From the NCBI GenBank assembly GCA_001724265.1, contig MEDY01000016.1, forward strand, positions 80,169-144,168: a stretch of 64,000 bases of DNA. Reading direction: 5' to 3'. The notes under the pieces were generated by a model, which did not search any database, was not told the origin of the DNA, and saw only the letters and a list, made by a program, of their open reading frames with translations. Position 1 is the stretch's first letter. Every line of letters starts with the position of its first letter. Shown here one piece after another: positions 21,601-31,519 of this stretch. A program made the translations under genes and the position numbers. Source of the stretch: Rhizaria sp. SCN 62-66. Taxonomy: Eukaryota > Rhizaria, unplaced.

Positions 21601-23771
21601 TGCTCACGAGCGACTCGTGGCTACCGCGCGACGCGGACGGTGCGGCGACTGCCATCAACTTCGTTATCGCTGCGCTGCCCGTCAGCATCGGCGCCTCGCT
21701 GGTTCCTGTCACGCTGACTCCCGACGCGGCCGACGCCGGCGCCACTGCTCCCGTGACGGGTCTGCAGGTCATCCTCATCTCGCCCTTTGGCGGCGCGGCG
21801 CAGGCCGAGCTCACTGAGGGCGACGTCATCGTCGCGGTCAACGGCATCACCACGCACACGCTCAGCCAGCTCAACAGCGCCATCCGTGACGCGCGTGCGG
21901 GCGACAACGTCGCGGTCACGGTGCGCAAGGCTGCTGGCGGCGATCTGGTTGCCGACGTGCCGGTGGAGGTCTGCGTGGACACCAACGCCCTCTTCGACAC
22001 TGTCGCGGGCGGGTTCCCGTTGCCTTACTCGACGGGCGACGACTCGCTCCGTGGCCTCGCCGAGTCCAACGGTTCGCGCCGTCCTTCCGGCCCTGGCTCC
22101 GCCGCGGCCGCTTCGAACAGCGCTGCAGGCCTGAGCGAGGGCGAGTTCTCTGCCGTTCTTTCGACGCCGCCGCAGAGCATTGTGCGTGGCCTGCTGTCGC
22201 TGCTGCCCGGGTACGACGAGGACGCGACGCGCGCGCTGTTGACGCCGGAGCACGCACGCGCTACGCTCAGCGCGCTCAGCGCCACTGTCGACATGAGTGT
22301 CACCGTCGCCACCACCAAGCTCCCCGCTGACGACCCTGCTGCGTACGACGACGAGGCCGCTGCCGAGGCGGCGGAGCGCGAGGTCGACGTGCTCGTTGTC
22401 GACGGCGTCGAGCCTGACTCCGTCGCCGCTGCGGCTGGCGTACAGGTCGGCGACCTCCTCCTTGCGGTCAACGGCGTCGAGTTCATCTCCAACCCTGACG
22501 GCGAGAACAGCAGCGGTGAGAAGCCCTCCATGTCGGACGAGCTCTCCGCGCTGCTGCACAACATGACTCCCGGCGACCCGCTCGTGATCGAGGTGCAGCG
22601 CAACGACTCCGGTGAGCGCGTCGTGCTCTCCGTCCCCACGGCCGGCGCCGACAACAACGGCACGCCTGTCGCTGCCTCCACGGTCCTCGCGCTGCGCCGC
22701 ATCGCCGGCTTCGCGGAGCACCAGCTCGCGCTCTCCGCTTCCCAGGCCGACACCTCCGACGCCGCCACTGCGGAGGGCGAGCTCGACGCCGAGGCCCGCT
22801 CCCGCGCCATCGCGCTGTTGTCGCGCCTCTCGCTCGACGCGCCCCTGATCTCCGACGCCGGCGTGCCCCTCGTCGACCTCGACGCGCTCGCCGCGCAGCC
22901 CTACGCCGCGGCCCGCGCCGCGCCGCCGACGGACGCCGCCCGCGCGCTGGCCCTGATTGACCGTCTGCGGCCCGATCTCGGCATGACCGTGTCCCAGGTC
23001 GACGGCCTTGCACACTCGGCGATGTCGGCGTTCCCCGCGACCTCCGGCGCGCTTGTCAAGGTCACGTCGACGCACCGCGCCGGGTCCGCCGCCGCGGCCA
23101 CCGTCGTCCCCGGCGACCTCATCAGCATGATCTCCGGCCGCGTGATCGAGAGCGTGGCCGACTACCGCGCCGCCGTCGCCTCGCTCACCCCCGGCGTCGT
23201 AGTCGAGGTCGAGGTCCGCCGCGGCGCCGACGGCCGTGTCGAGCACCTGCACCTCGAGCCCGGCTGCACGCAGCCCGCCGCGTTCCCGCTCGCTCGCATC
23301 CGCGAGCTCCGCGCGGCGGCGCGCCTCCCCGTGGTCACCACTCCGCTGCTCGACGCTGCGGCCGCGCGCGAGGCCGTCAAGGCGCTTAAGGTGCGCCTCG
23401 GCATGAACGTCGCCCTGCGCGCCACGGCCGACGGCGGCGCTAGTGTCGTGGTGAACAAAGTGTTCCCCATGTCAAACGCGGCCGCCATCGGCATGCAGCC
23501 CGGCTTCGCGCTGCTGTCCGTCATCTCAGCCGCTGCTGACGGCAGCATCGTCGAGACTCACCTGCGGTCTGAGCACCACCTGTTCGCGATGCTTAACGCC
23601 TACGCGCCCGGAGACATGCTCTCGATGCGTGTGCAGACCAACACGACGGCCGCTGCCAGTGAGGCGGGTCAGCGGGTTGTTAAGCTGGAGCTTGAGGCTC
23701 TCAACGTCTCACGCGAGTACGTGCGCTCGATCCGCTTTATCGCTGGTCTCTCCGCCGACGACCGCGCGTAA
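15645..23771 (+). CDS. RSPH3: Radial spoke protein 3 (RSPH3) fused to an array of about ten PDZ domains
   Basis: Exon 1 is 15645-16777 and exon 2 is 16949-23771. They join in phase 2 (donor GTACGT, acceptor GCATAG), predicting 2,651 residues. The N-terminal 377 residues are RSPH3: LMHDKRIVRGSTFA, two TQT/VQT motifs of LC8-binding type (EVQTDNYLEDL, GTQTLPEL), RPSAPLFKPL, the PKA-RII-binding helix region LFDFDLTVEPLLAAL...AMMDVLEEEE (about 188-215) and GYFYDP (about 305). The second part starts with disordered Ser/Ala sequence and an acidic run, then PDZ-like units near 18180-18410, 18540-19065, 19500-19900, 20010-20290, 20690-20940, 21090-21330, 21640-21970, 22270-22640, 22960-23250 and 23380-23690. 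Many show xLG(F/V/M), GDV(I/L)xxVNG and PGDxVxLxVxR. There is no ATG before 17118 in exon 2. Retaining the intron would end RSPH3 at a TGA (394 residues). Two separate genes remain possible. Confidence 0.72.
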
Positions 23772-24213
23772 ACTCAAAGCGAGCGACACACTACGACGTC
23801 TAACGCAGCAACAAAAACATTTACGCGAATAAGCTTTTCACACACTTTCACTTGTCCGTACTTTAAGTTGTACGTATTGGTTTCTGATCTTGATAGAAGC
23901 GACGAGTTTGAGTATTTGTTGTTGCTTTTATTGGCCATAATTTTTTTACGAACACGTATCGACACAGAGTCGACACGGGCACAGCATATAACTTTGTTAC
24001 ACTAAAAGAAAATTCCACTAATATATGAAAACGACAGTTGTTTGACCATCAGGTTCTGTTTCACAATACAAAACATGTTTTTGATTACACATTCGCGATC
24101 ATTCGACGCAGACATGGATTAATAAAGATGTCAGAACACGTCTGTTTCAGTTGGCTATCAGGCAAGACGACTTAGACGTTTACACTTAAACTTGACTTCG
24201 TAAGTTCACTAGT
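23772..24213. other. Convergent 3' flanks of RSPH3-PDZ and SPAG16 genes
   Basis: 442 AT-rich bases. A plus-strand AATAAA at 24121-24126 and a minus-strand AATAAA at 23932-23927 could serve the two tail-to-tail genes. That would make their transcripts overlap by about 200 nt. Confidence 0.5.
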
Positions 24214-26382
24214 TCACATCTGCCAGAACAGCACCTGTCCGTCCGCAGTGCCACCAACGACGAGGTCGCCGGCGAGCGACATGGTGACGTCCTGGACGGC
24301 GACGCCGGCGTCGGGCGTCTGGAGCTCGCCCACAGTCATCCAGCGCTGCTCCTCGGGGTCGACGCCGAGGATCTCGACGCGACCGTTGTCGAGCGCAACC
24401 ACGGCGCTCTCCCCAGAAGGGTCGAAGCGGATCGCGTTGACGGCCGCGGAGAGCTTCGTCTGGAAGATCTCCGTGCCCGTGGCTAGGTCCCAGACCTTAA
24501 ACGCGCCGTCGGCGTCACCGGAGGCGAGGTAGCGGCCTGACAGCGAGGCGTCGAGCGCCTGGACGGCGTTGTAGTGACCGACGAGCGTCTGCGTGCACAG
24601 CCCGGAGCGCGCATCCCAGAGCGAGAGCGTCTTGTCGCCAGACGCCGTGGCGAAGACGGGCGAGAACGGCAGCCAGCGGCACTTGTTGACGCTGTCGACG
24701 TGGCCGCGGAAGACGGAGAGCTGCGCACCGGTGGCGGCGTCCCAGAGGCGCGCTGTGTGGTCCATCGATGCCGTGAGGATCGAGAGCCCGGCCGAGTGGA
24801 AACGCACGTCCCAAAGCGGCTGCGTGTGGCCCGAGAGCTTAACGGCGCACTGCTGCTCGCCGAGGTTCCAGATCTTGGCCACCTTGTCCACGCCAGCGGT
24901 CGCCAGCAGCGTCGCCGATGACGGGTGGAAGTCGCACGACGACAGCCAATCCGAGTGCCCTTCGCCGACCATGACGAGGTCGCCGCGCGGCAGCGCCCAG
25001 ACCTTCCAGGCCTCATCGTCGCCCGCGGTCGCGAGCACCGGCGCCACGGGTGACAGCGCGACGGCCGACACGGGCAGGTTGTGCGCTTTGTACGAGTGCG
25101 TCAACGTCGCCGCCTGCAGCGGGGCGCGCGCGGCTGGGGAGGCAACGTACGGATTCGCCGCCACGGGGACGAAGCGCGCGTTGGACGAGCCCGCCGCCTC
25201 CTTCAGCGTGCCGGCCTTGCCGCCGTGCGTCGCGCCCGACAGAGTGCTGCCATGCGCGCCGCCGCTGGTGCCGTCGAACGCGCCCTTGGTCTTAGCCAGC
25301 GAGGACTTGGTGGCCTCGAGCGCGGTCGACGCACCCGCCGCACCGCCGGAGCCGGAGCCGGAGCCCGCCTCGGGGTTGCCACCCAGAGCGGCGATCTGCT
25401 GCTGCAGCTTCGTCTTCTCCATCTTGAGCAGCATGCGGTCCTTAACGGCGCCCTCGTACTTCTTCTGCAGCGTCGCTAGCACGGGGGCGTACTCGTCGAC
25501 GTGCTTCTTGAGCCGCGCGAGGTCCGCGACCAGGGCCTCTTTCTCGGCCACGAGCCGGCGGTGGTGCATCTTGTGCGCGTCGCGCTCCTTCTTGAACTGC
25601 AGCCACGTGCCCTTAGCGGCGTCGGCGGCGGCGGTCGCGGCCGCGGTCGTCTCGCGCAGCGTGGCGACCTCGCCGAGCAGCGCCTGGTACTGCGCATACA
25701 CAGTTGGCGCGGCGACGGAGCCGGCGGAGCTAGCGGCGTCTTTGTGGCCGTAGAGCTGGAACCACTCGGTCTGGAAGGCGTCGAGCGAGCGCTGCATGCC
25801 ATGGGAGACGAGAAAGTTACGCACAAAGTCTTCGACGGCGAGCTGCTCGGGGTTGGGGTCGAAACCGCTGGTGGTGTTGTTGGCAGTTGCGAGAGCGGGA
25901 GCTGCAGAGGCGGTTGCCGACGCGGGAGCGCCCGGGGCACCGGCAGACGCGACAGGGCGACTGGGACCACTCACAGGCTATATATGGAGAAAAAAAGATC
26001 ACATAAAAGCACATTAGTTGATGATGAGTGATAATGAGTTTTGATGGAGGCTTGCTTTGGGGGCAATCAGGAGATAGAGAGGAGAGTGCGAGAACGAACC
26101 TTGCCGGACTGGATGGCATTGAAGACAGAGGCGAAGTCGTCAATGTCGTCGTCATCGAGCGTGGGGGCCTACAGAAATTGACAGGGACATGGCGCAATAT
26201 ATTAAAGTAGCGGTGAGTACGAGAGCGGGTTGAGAGCAGAGTTGCATTTTGTGACACATGGTGAGGGGCGAGAAGTAGAGAGAGCAGAGAGCGAGGAGGA
26301 AACGTACGTTGTCCAGGGTGACAAGGTCATCATCACCACCTTCAATGTGGACCTGATCGAGCACGTACGTGGCTTCAGCCAT
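24214..26382 (-). CDS. SPAG16: SPAG16/PF20, WD40 protein of the ciliary central apparatus
   Basis: Three exons, all phase 0: 26382-26308 (25 codons), 26168-26100 (23 codons) and 25977-24214. They give 635 residues, close to human SPAG16 and Chlamydomonas PF20. Donors are GTACGT and GTTCGT. The two small exons encode the family N-terminus: ATYVLDQVHIEGGDDDLV and a DDDDIDDF acidic motif. Then come a LisH-like helix pair (VEDFVRNFLVSHGMQRSLDA, about 97-120), a coiled coil with the PF20 block LQFKKERDAHKMHHRRLVAE, and seven WD40 repeats (about 340-635) ending in VLFWQM. Family knowledge: PF20 bridges the C1 and C2 microtubules of the central pair and is needed for motility. It sits tail-to-tail with RSPH3. 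The stop is TGA. Confidence 0.95.
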
Positions 26383-27154
26383 GACGCAAGACTCGACTGT
26401 CTGGGGGCAGCGAGAGACGAGAAGACAGACAGAGGAAACAGCCGTTACATAGGAAAAACAGAAACACGCAGGTGAGAGCTATAAGTGCATTTTCTAAGAC
26501 TGCCATTGAAAACCTGGAATAAAAACAACGCGGAAAATGTCAAAAAGATAGAAGCAAACAAAGATTACGATCATGTCGACCACAAGCTCGACCTCGAATA
26601 TACCCCCAGTCGACCTGAGCTGACTGAGAGCGAGCTGAGACTGTGAGCGCGCTGGCCAACGCACCGGCAAGTGCAGGGCCAAAATGTGATTTGTGGTGGG
26701 TGGCTCCCCATCTTTAGACGGATGGACCCCCCTCAAAGTCGGTCTCGTGCCTGTCGACGGATTTGCTGGAGGCCGTGAACGTGTATCGGCACTGTGGATG
26801 ATTTATTTCGCGAGAAGACACAGTTCACTGCTCGGTTCAAACGTTCTCTTCCCGCGTGAAGTTTTGTGCGAGGAGTTAATCCTTGCCGAATGTTGGCAGT
26901 GTGTCAAACGACTACGCACAGGATAAGTTTCTTCCGCCTATTTCTTCATGTGTGTATATCAGATATTGGCATTTTAGGGCCTTTATTGAGTAGGGGAATT
27001 GACAACATATTTGACTTTGCTTATGTTATTTGTGTCTCACGTATATTTGTCCTGCACTATCCTACTTCTATGTTCCTTCCCCTCTGCGTTCGCTCGTTTT
27101 GATTGATTTAAATAGCCTGAGGGCTCTCGCGCTCCCTCGCAGGCTCTCGAAATC
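26383..27154. promoter_or_regulatory. Divergent promoter region between SPAG16 and the poly-Gln kinase
   Basis: 772 bases between head-to-head genes. The 200 bases before the kinase ATG are pyrimidine-rich and probably its 5' UTR or promoter. No ORF here looks coding. Confidence 0.45.
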
Positions 27155-28115
27155 ATGTCCACCGCGTGCACGTGTCAGCTTTACGCATCCCACCACGTTC
27201 ACGCCGCGGATTGCTTCATTTCTCAGGCTATGGCCTACGCCCAACACCAACACCAACATCAGCAACACGCGCCTCAGCCTATGTATGCTTCATCTATCAC
27301 TTCAGTCAACCACCACCAGGCTGCATACATCGCCCCACAGCCTGCCGCTCCGCCCCCGCAGCACATGCAGTACTACCAACATCCCCACGCCCACCAACAC
27401 CAGCATCCACACGCGCACGTGCCTATGCACGGACAATATCAGGTCCCCGTCGGCGTTCACCCGCCCCAGGGCGTCGCCGTGCCTGTCGGCGCGCTCGGCA
27501 GCGTTGTGCCCGGCGTTCTCGGCGTGCCGGGCGCGGCCAACGCCAGCTCGCCTTCTGCGCTGTACGCCGCGCTCCAGGCGCAGCAGGACCACCTGAACCA
27601 CCTGCTGCAGTACCACCAGGCCCGCAAGCGCGCGCTCCAGCTCGCGCAGCTCGCGCACACCAATAACGCCCCCGCCCCCGCGACCAACGGCACCGTCAGC
27701 ACGCCCTCGAGCTCCCAGGGCGGCACCCCGCCGCAGCAGTACCAGCAGCACCAGCAGCAGCACCAGCAGCAGCAGATGGGCGACGCGCCCTTCGCGCCCA
27801 CGGCCATGATGCAGTCGCTGTCCCTCGGAGACCCGCATTCGGGCGCGTACACCGGCGGCGCCGCCTACAACGGCGCCGGCGCCGCGGCCGCCGCGGGCGG
27901 GGCGATGACCGCCGCGGAGCAAGAGGCGCTGCAGCTGCAGCACCTGCAGCAGCAGCTTCTGCATTCGCAGCAGCAGCTCGCAGCGTTCCAGGCCCAGCAG
28001 CAGCAGCAGCAGCAGCAGCGACAGGGCACGCCGCCGTCGCAGCCGTCGTCGACGCAGTCGTCGCCGCTTCAGCAGCACCAGCAACAAGCTGCGGGCGACC
28101 CGGCCAAGCACGCGC

Positions 28116-28202
<87 letters not shown>

Positions 28203-29440
28203 CGCAGCAGCAGCAACAAGCGCAGGCGCAGGCGCAGCAGCAGGCGCAACAGCAGCAGCAGAAGCGTGGCCAGATGCAGCACATCACGATCACCCCTCCG
28301 GCCAACGCTGCCGTGACCGCGATTGCGGCCGGTGTGCCTGCGACGCCCCCCGGCATGCCCCACCCTCAGCCCTATCCCCAGCAGCAGCAGCAGCAGTGCC
28401 AGCAGCAGCAGCAGCAGCAGCAGCAGCCGCCGCAGCCGCAAGTGACTGTGGCTGGCGGCGGCGGCGTGGCCGGCCTGCGTCCGCGCGCGTCTGCGTCTGC
28501 GGACGCGATGCCGTCGCAGCTCATGTCGACCATCATCGACGCGGCGGCGCGGTGGGAGATCCTGGTCGACGAGCCGTCGCTGGGAACTGGCCACTTCGCG
28601 CAGGTCCGCCGTTGCCGCCACCTCGTCACGGGGGAGCTGTACGCCATCAAGATCATCGACAAGAAGGACCTGGCGCAGTCGTGGCCCGTGGTGCAGGCCG
28701 AGATCGACATCCTGCTCCACGTCGGCCAGCACCACAACATCGTCGGGCTCGTCGACACCTTTATGGACGGCAAGTACTTCTACCTCGTCATGGAGCTCTG
28801 CCGCGGCGGCGACCTCTTCTCCCGCATCATGAAGATCGGCAAGTACACTGAGCGCGACGCCGCGCGCGCGTGCCGGCAGCTGGCTCAGGCGCTATAGCAC
28901 ATCCACAAGTGCGGCGTCACACACCGCGACCTCAAGCCCGAGAATATCCTCCTCGTCGACGAGTCGCCCGACTCGCAGATCAAGGTCGCCGACTTCGGGC
29001 TCTCGAAGCTGATGCCGCAGGCGTCTGACCACGTGATGCGGACTGTGTGCGGCACGTGGGCCTACTGCGCGCCCGAAGTGATCAACCACCAGCCCTACAC
29101 GTCGGCCGTCGACAACTGGACGCTGGGCGTGCTCATGTACATCCTCGTCTCCGGCTACCACCCGTTCGACCCGTACGGCAACGCGCCCGAGCCCGTGCTG
29201 CTGCGCGCCATCCTCGACTGCAAGTATGACTTCTGCGACCCAGTGTGGAACGAGATCTCGCCGGAGGCGCGCGAGCTCATCTCGTCGCTGCTGCGCGTGC
29301 GGCCCGAGGAGCGGCTCTCGCTCGAGACCGTCCTGCAGTCGCCTTGGATCCAGGGCAACGCCAGCGAGCGCGAGATGCACCACCTGCTGCCACGTCTTTC
29401 GTCGCTCCAGTACATCAAGCAGCGGCAGCAGCAGGCGTAA
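27155..29440 (+). CDS. CAMK-like Ser/Thr protein kinase with poly-Gln N-terminus, interrupted by one in-frame TAG
   Basis: The ATG at 27155 opens a 460-residue region rich in Gln, His and Ala. It is followed by a kinase domain from about residue 465: LGTGHFAQVRRC (Gly loop), YAIKII (VAIK lysine), a hydrophobic core with FYLVMELCRGGDLFSRI, THRDLKPENIL (catalytic loop), VADFGLSKL, and CGTWAYCAPEV. The frame continues to a TAA at 29438-29440 (762 codons). Codon 581 (28895-28897) is TAG, lying between RQLAQAL and HIHKCGVTHRDL in subdomain VIb. Everything on both sides is intact, in the same frame, with normal codon use, so the gene does not look decayed. Options are sequence error, nonsense allele, readthrough or TAG as a sense codon. 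A 27-unit pure CAG tract lies upstream of the kinase domain. Confidence 0.8.
28121..28201 (+). repeat. Pure (CAG)27 tract encoding poly-Gln
   Basis: 27 consecutive CAG codons within the kinase N-terminal region. Shorter CAG runs flank it at about 27998-28018 and 28381-28430. An uninterrupted tract of this length is likely length-polymorphic. Confidence 0.9.
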
Positions 29441-30557
29441 CGGAGCGCGCGGATGTTCCCGCCGCGACGCTCGCCACTACCCCCGCCATACTCGTGCGCT
29501 CGCGTCACACGTACCTCGACGCACACACGTCCGTACGCACCCCTCTGTACACTCACTTCTGATTCACCGATGTGCACGCCCAGGCGCGCTGCCCCGCCGC
29601 ACGCACCCTCTCGTGGACGCCCATTCGTTCCCTACACACATAACTTAACACACAACTCTCCCGTACCACACGACAACACCGCACAACCACACGCATTCGT
29701 TCCCCTTAACTTACTTATCGGCCTCTTCTTTGCTTGTGTAGCCGGATCCATTTCACCCTGGGTTACATCGGTGTGATCTCTGTTCACTGTGATGAAACTC
29801 AGCAGGTGTTGTCTTTATATCCGCGAATAACAAGCATCAAAGGCGTTGCCACATCAAAGCTACAATTTTACTTTTATTTTTGCATTGTTTACACGGGTTC
29901 GCTCACACCCGCGCTGGACAGTGTATCACGTACAAAATTCACTTTCACGAACGCTATCACAAACGCGCTCTTGCTGCTGTTACGCAGTCACTCACTCCCA
30001 TGCGTGCCCTTTGACGCCCACCCCCGCGCACGCACCGATTCTTGGACTTTGTTTTCGCTCGCTCGCGCCGGTCTCCCGATATGTGCACCACACATGTTCT
30101 GTCGACACCAGGCTCGCGGTCGCCCAACAACACCGATCCAACATGAGCGGTCTTTACGTTTGCGGGTGTTTCACGTGAGTTTGACAAGTGCTGCGTTTCG
30201 TACTCGTTGAGTTTTGTTTCTCAGCTCTTTCTGTGTTTTTTTTTTCATTAAAAATATTCTCCTTTTGTCTCTTGTTTCAGGCTATGACATATGATCCTTG
30301 TAATTCAGTCTCAGTTCAGAAATGCCTGTTAATCCGTGCGCGCCGTTGGGCGCGCGTGCTCGATTCGCACATTTCGTGGTCACGATTCCGAAAAATCCAA
30401 ACCATATCCCCACCCCTCCCCACTGCGTGTTTATTTGATTACAATCGTCATTTTTGTCTTGTCCAAAACACATCGTATTGTCTCACTTTTCTTGTACTAG
30501 TCTAGATCTATCACAAGCAGTATAGAACAACCTCCGTAAAAATAATTCCATCATAGT

Positions 30558-30587
30558 CAACAACAACAACAACAACAACAACAACAA
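30558..30587. repeat. (CAA)10 microsatellite
   Basis: Ten perfect CAA units in non-coding DNA. Confidence 0.95.
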
Positions 30588-30862
30588 ATCATCTTCCAGA
30601 AAAACAATCAACACGTCCAGTCAAATACTGTAACACACAATACTCAGCTCACTCAACAACGCCAACAAGTTCTTTGCTTTCGCGGATCTCTGTTGTTTGT
30701 TGTCCATATCCGTTCGTCTTTAGCTTTTTTTCCTTTTTCATTCCAACTTGTGAACCGTGTTTTTGCCTGTTTCTGTCTGGTTGTTCTATCTTTGTTCACC
30801 CCTCTTTTTTGTTGTTGTTGGTTTGTCTCTGCGTCGCATTTATTCAAACCATATTCCCTGTA

Positions 30863-30905
30863 ACCCCCCCCTCCCCCCCACCCCCCTCTCCACACACACA
30901 CACAA
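30863..30905. repeat. Poly-C tract followed by (CA)n
   Basis: Near-pure C-rich run with a few T and A interruptions, then a short CA dinucleotide repeat. Non-coding. Confidence 0.85.
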
Positions 30906-31519
30906 GCTGATCACCCGATGGCACGCCGCGACTGCGCTTTTTCTGCACTGTTGCTCTCCGTGTTTTCTGTTTGTTGTTTTGATTCGTTGTTGGTGTGCTT
31001 CCTTGCGAGCCTGTCTTCTGAGCGTCCGTGGTTGCGCGTTCACACTCGCGCGCGCGTTGTGTTGTTCCGTGTTCATTCGTGTGCTTTTTCCTGCTTCTTT
31101 TCTTCTTATGTTTCTCATAATTCTTCCTCACACATTGTGTGCCACGTTTAACATTCATACACACATCGCCTTTTCAATCACAACATTTCCACACTGGAGC
31201 AACCGGTTCCTTATTCTTTTTTGCTAATGCGCGAAAAATTCAGAAGATACTTTGATTTCACCAAGAAGGGTATAATTTACCAAGTAAAAAACAGGATAGT
31301 CAAAAGCGAAAAAAAGCATTGATACAAAAGACAGATTCTATGTCCGTGAATTCACCGAGCTTTATTGATAATCTTTTTTAAGTTCCGGCCCCACAAATCA
31401 CAGTATCGTTGCGTCGTTTGTACCGACCAACAAGACACCACGATTAAACGATTCAAAGCGCTCACGAAGCAGACCACACATCTCGCTGCTAACTCGCTCC
31501 ATCACCGTGCTCACCGTGC

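Larger units (their letters stand above)
29441..31519. other. Longest gene-free stretch (2.1 kb) between convergent genes
   Basis: It lies between the kinase (plus) and TTC1 (minus) stops. The first 600 bases are C-rich with many CAC/CGC triplets; the rest is T-rich. It contains (CAA)10 at 30558-30587 and a C-tract followed by (CA)n at about 30863-30905. A minus-strand AATAAA at 31366-31361 is a likely TTC1 poly(A) signal. No ORF shows family motifs or the codon bias of the neighbouring genes. Confidence 0.5.

Noticed and set aside
27302-28735. 477-codon minus-strand ORF rich in Leu
   Set aside because: Poly-Leu is the antisense of CAG/CTG repeats in the kinase gene; no independent support.
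28895-28897. Treating the kinase as two genes split at the TAG
   Set aside because: The TAG falls inside the catalytic domain just before HRD, and the downstream frame has no start codon near it (first ATG at 29012); neither half would be a functional kinase.
30340-30390. tRNA-like T-arm (GTGC-TCGATTC-GCAC)
   Set aside because: No matching acceptor stem, D-arm or anticodon arm could be found around it.
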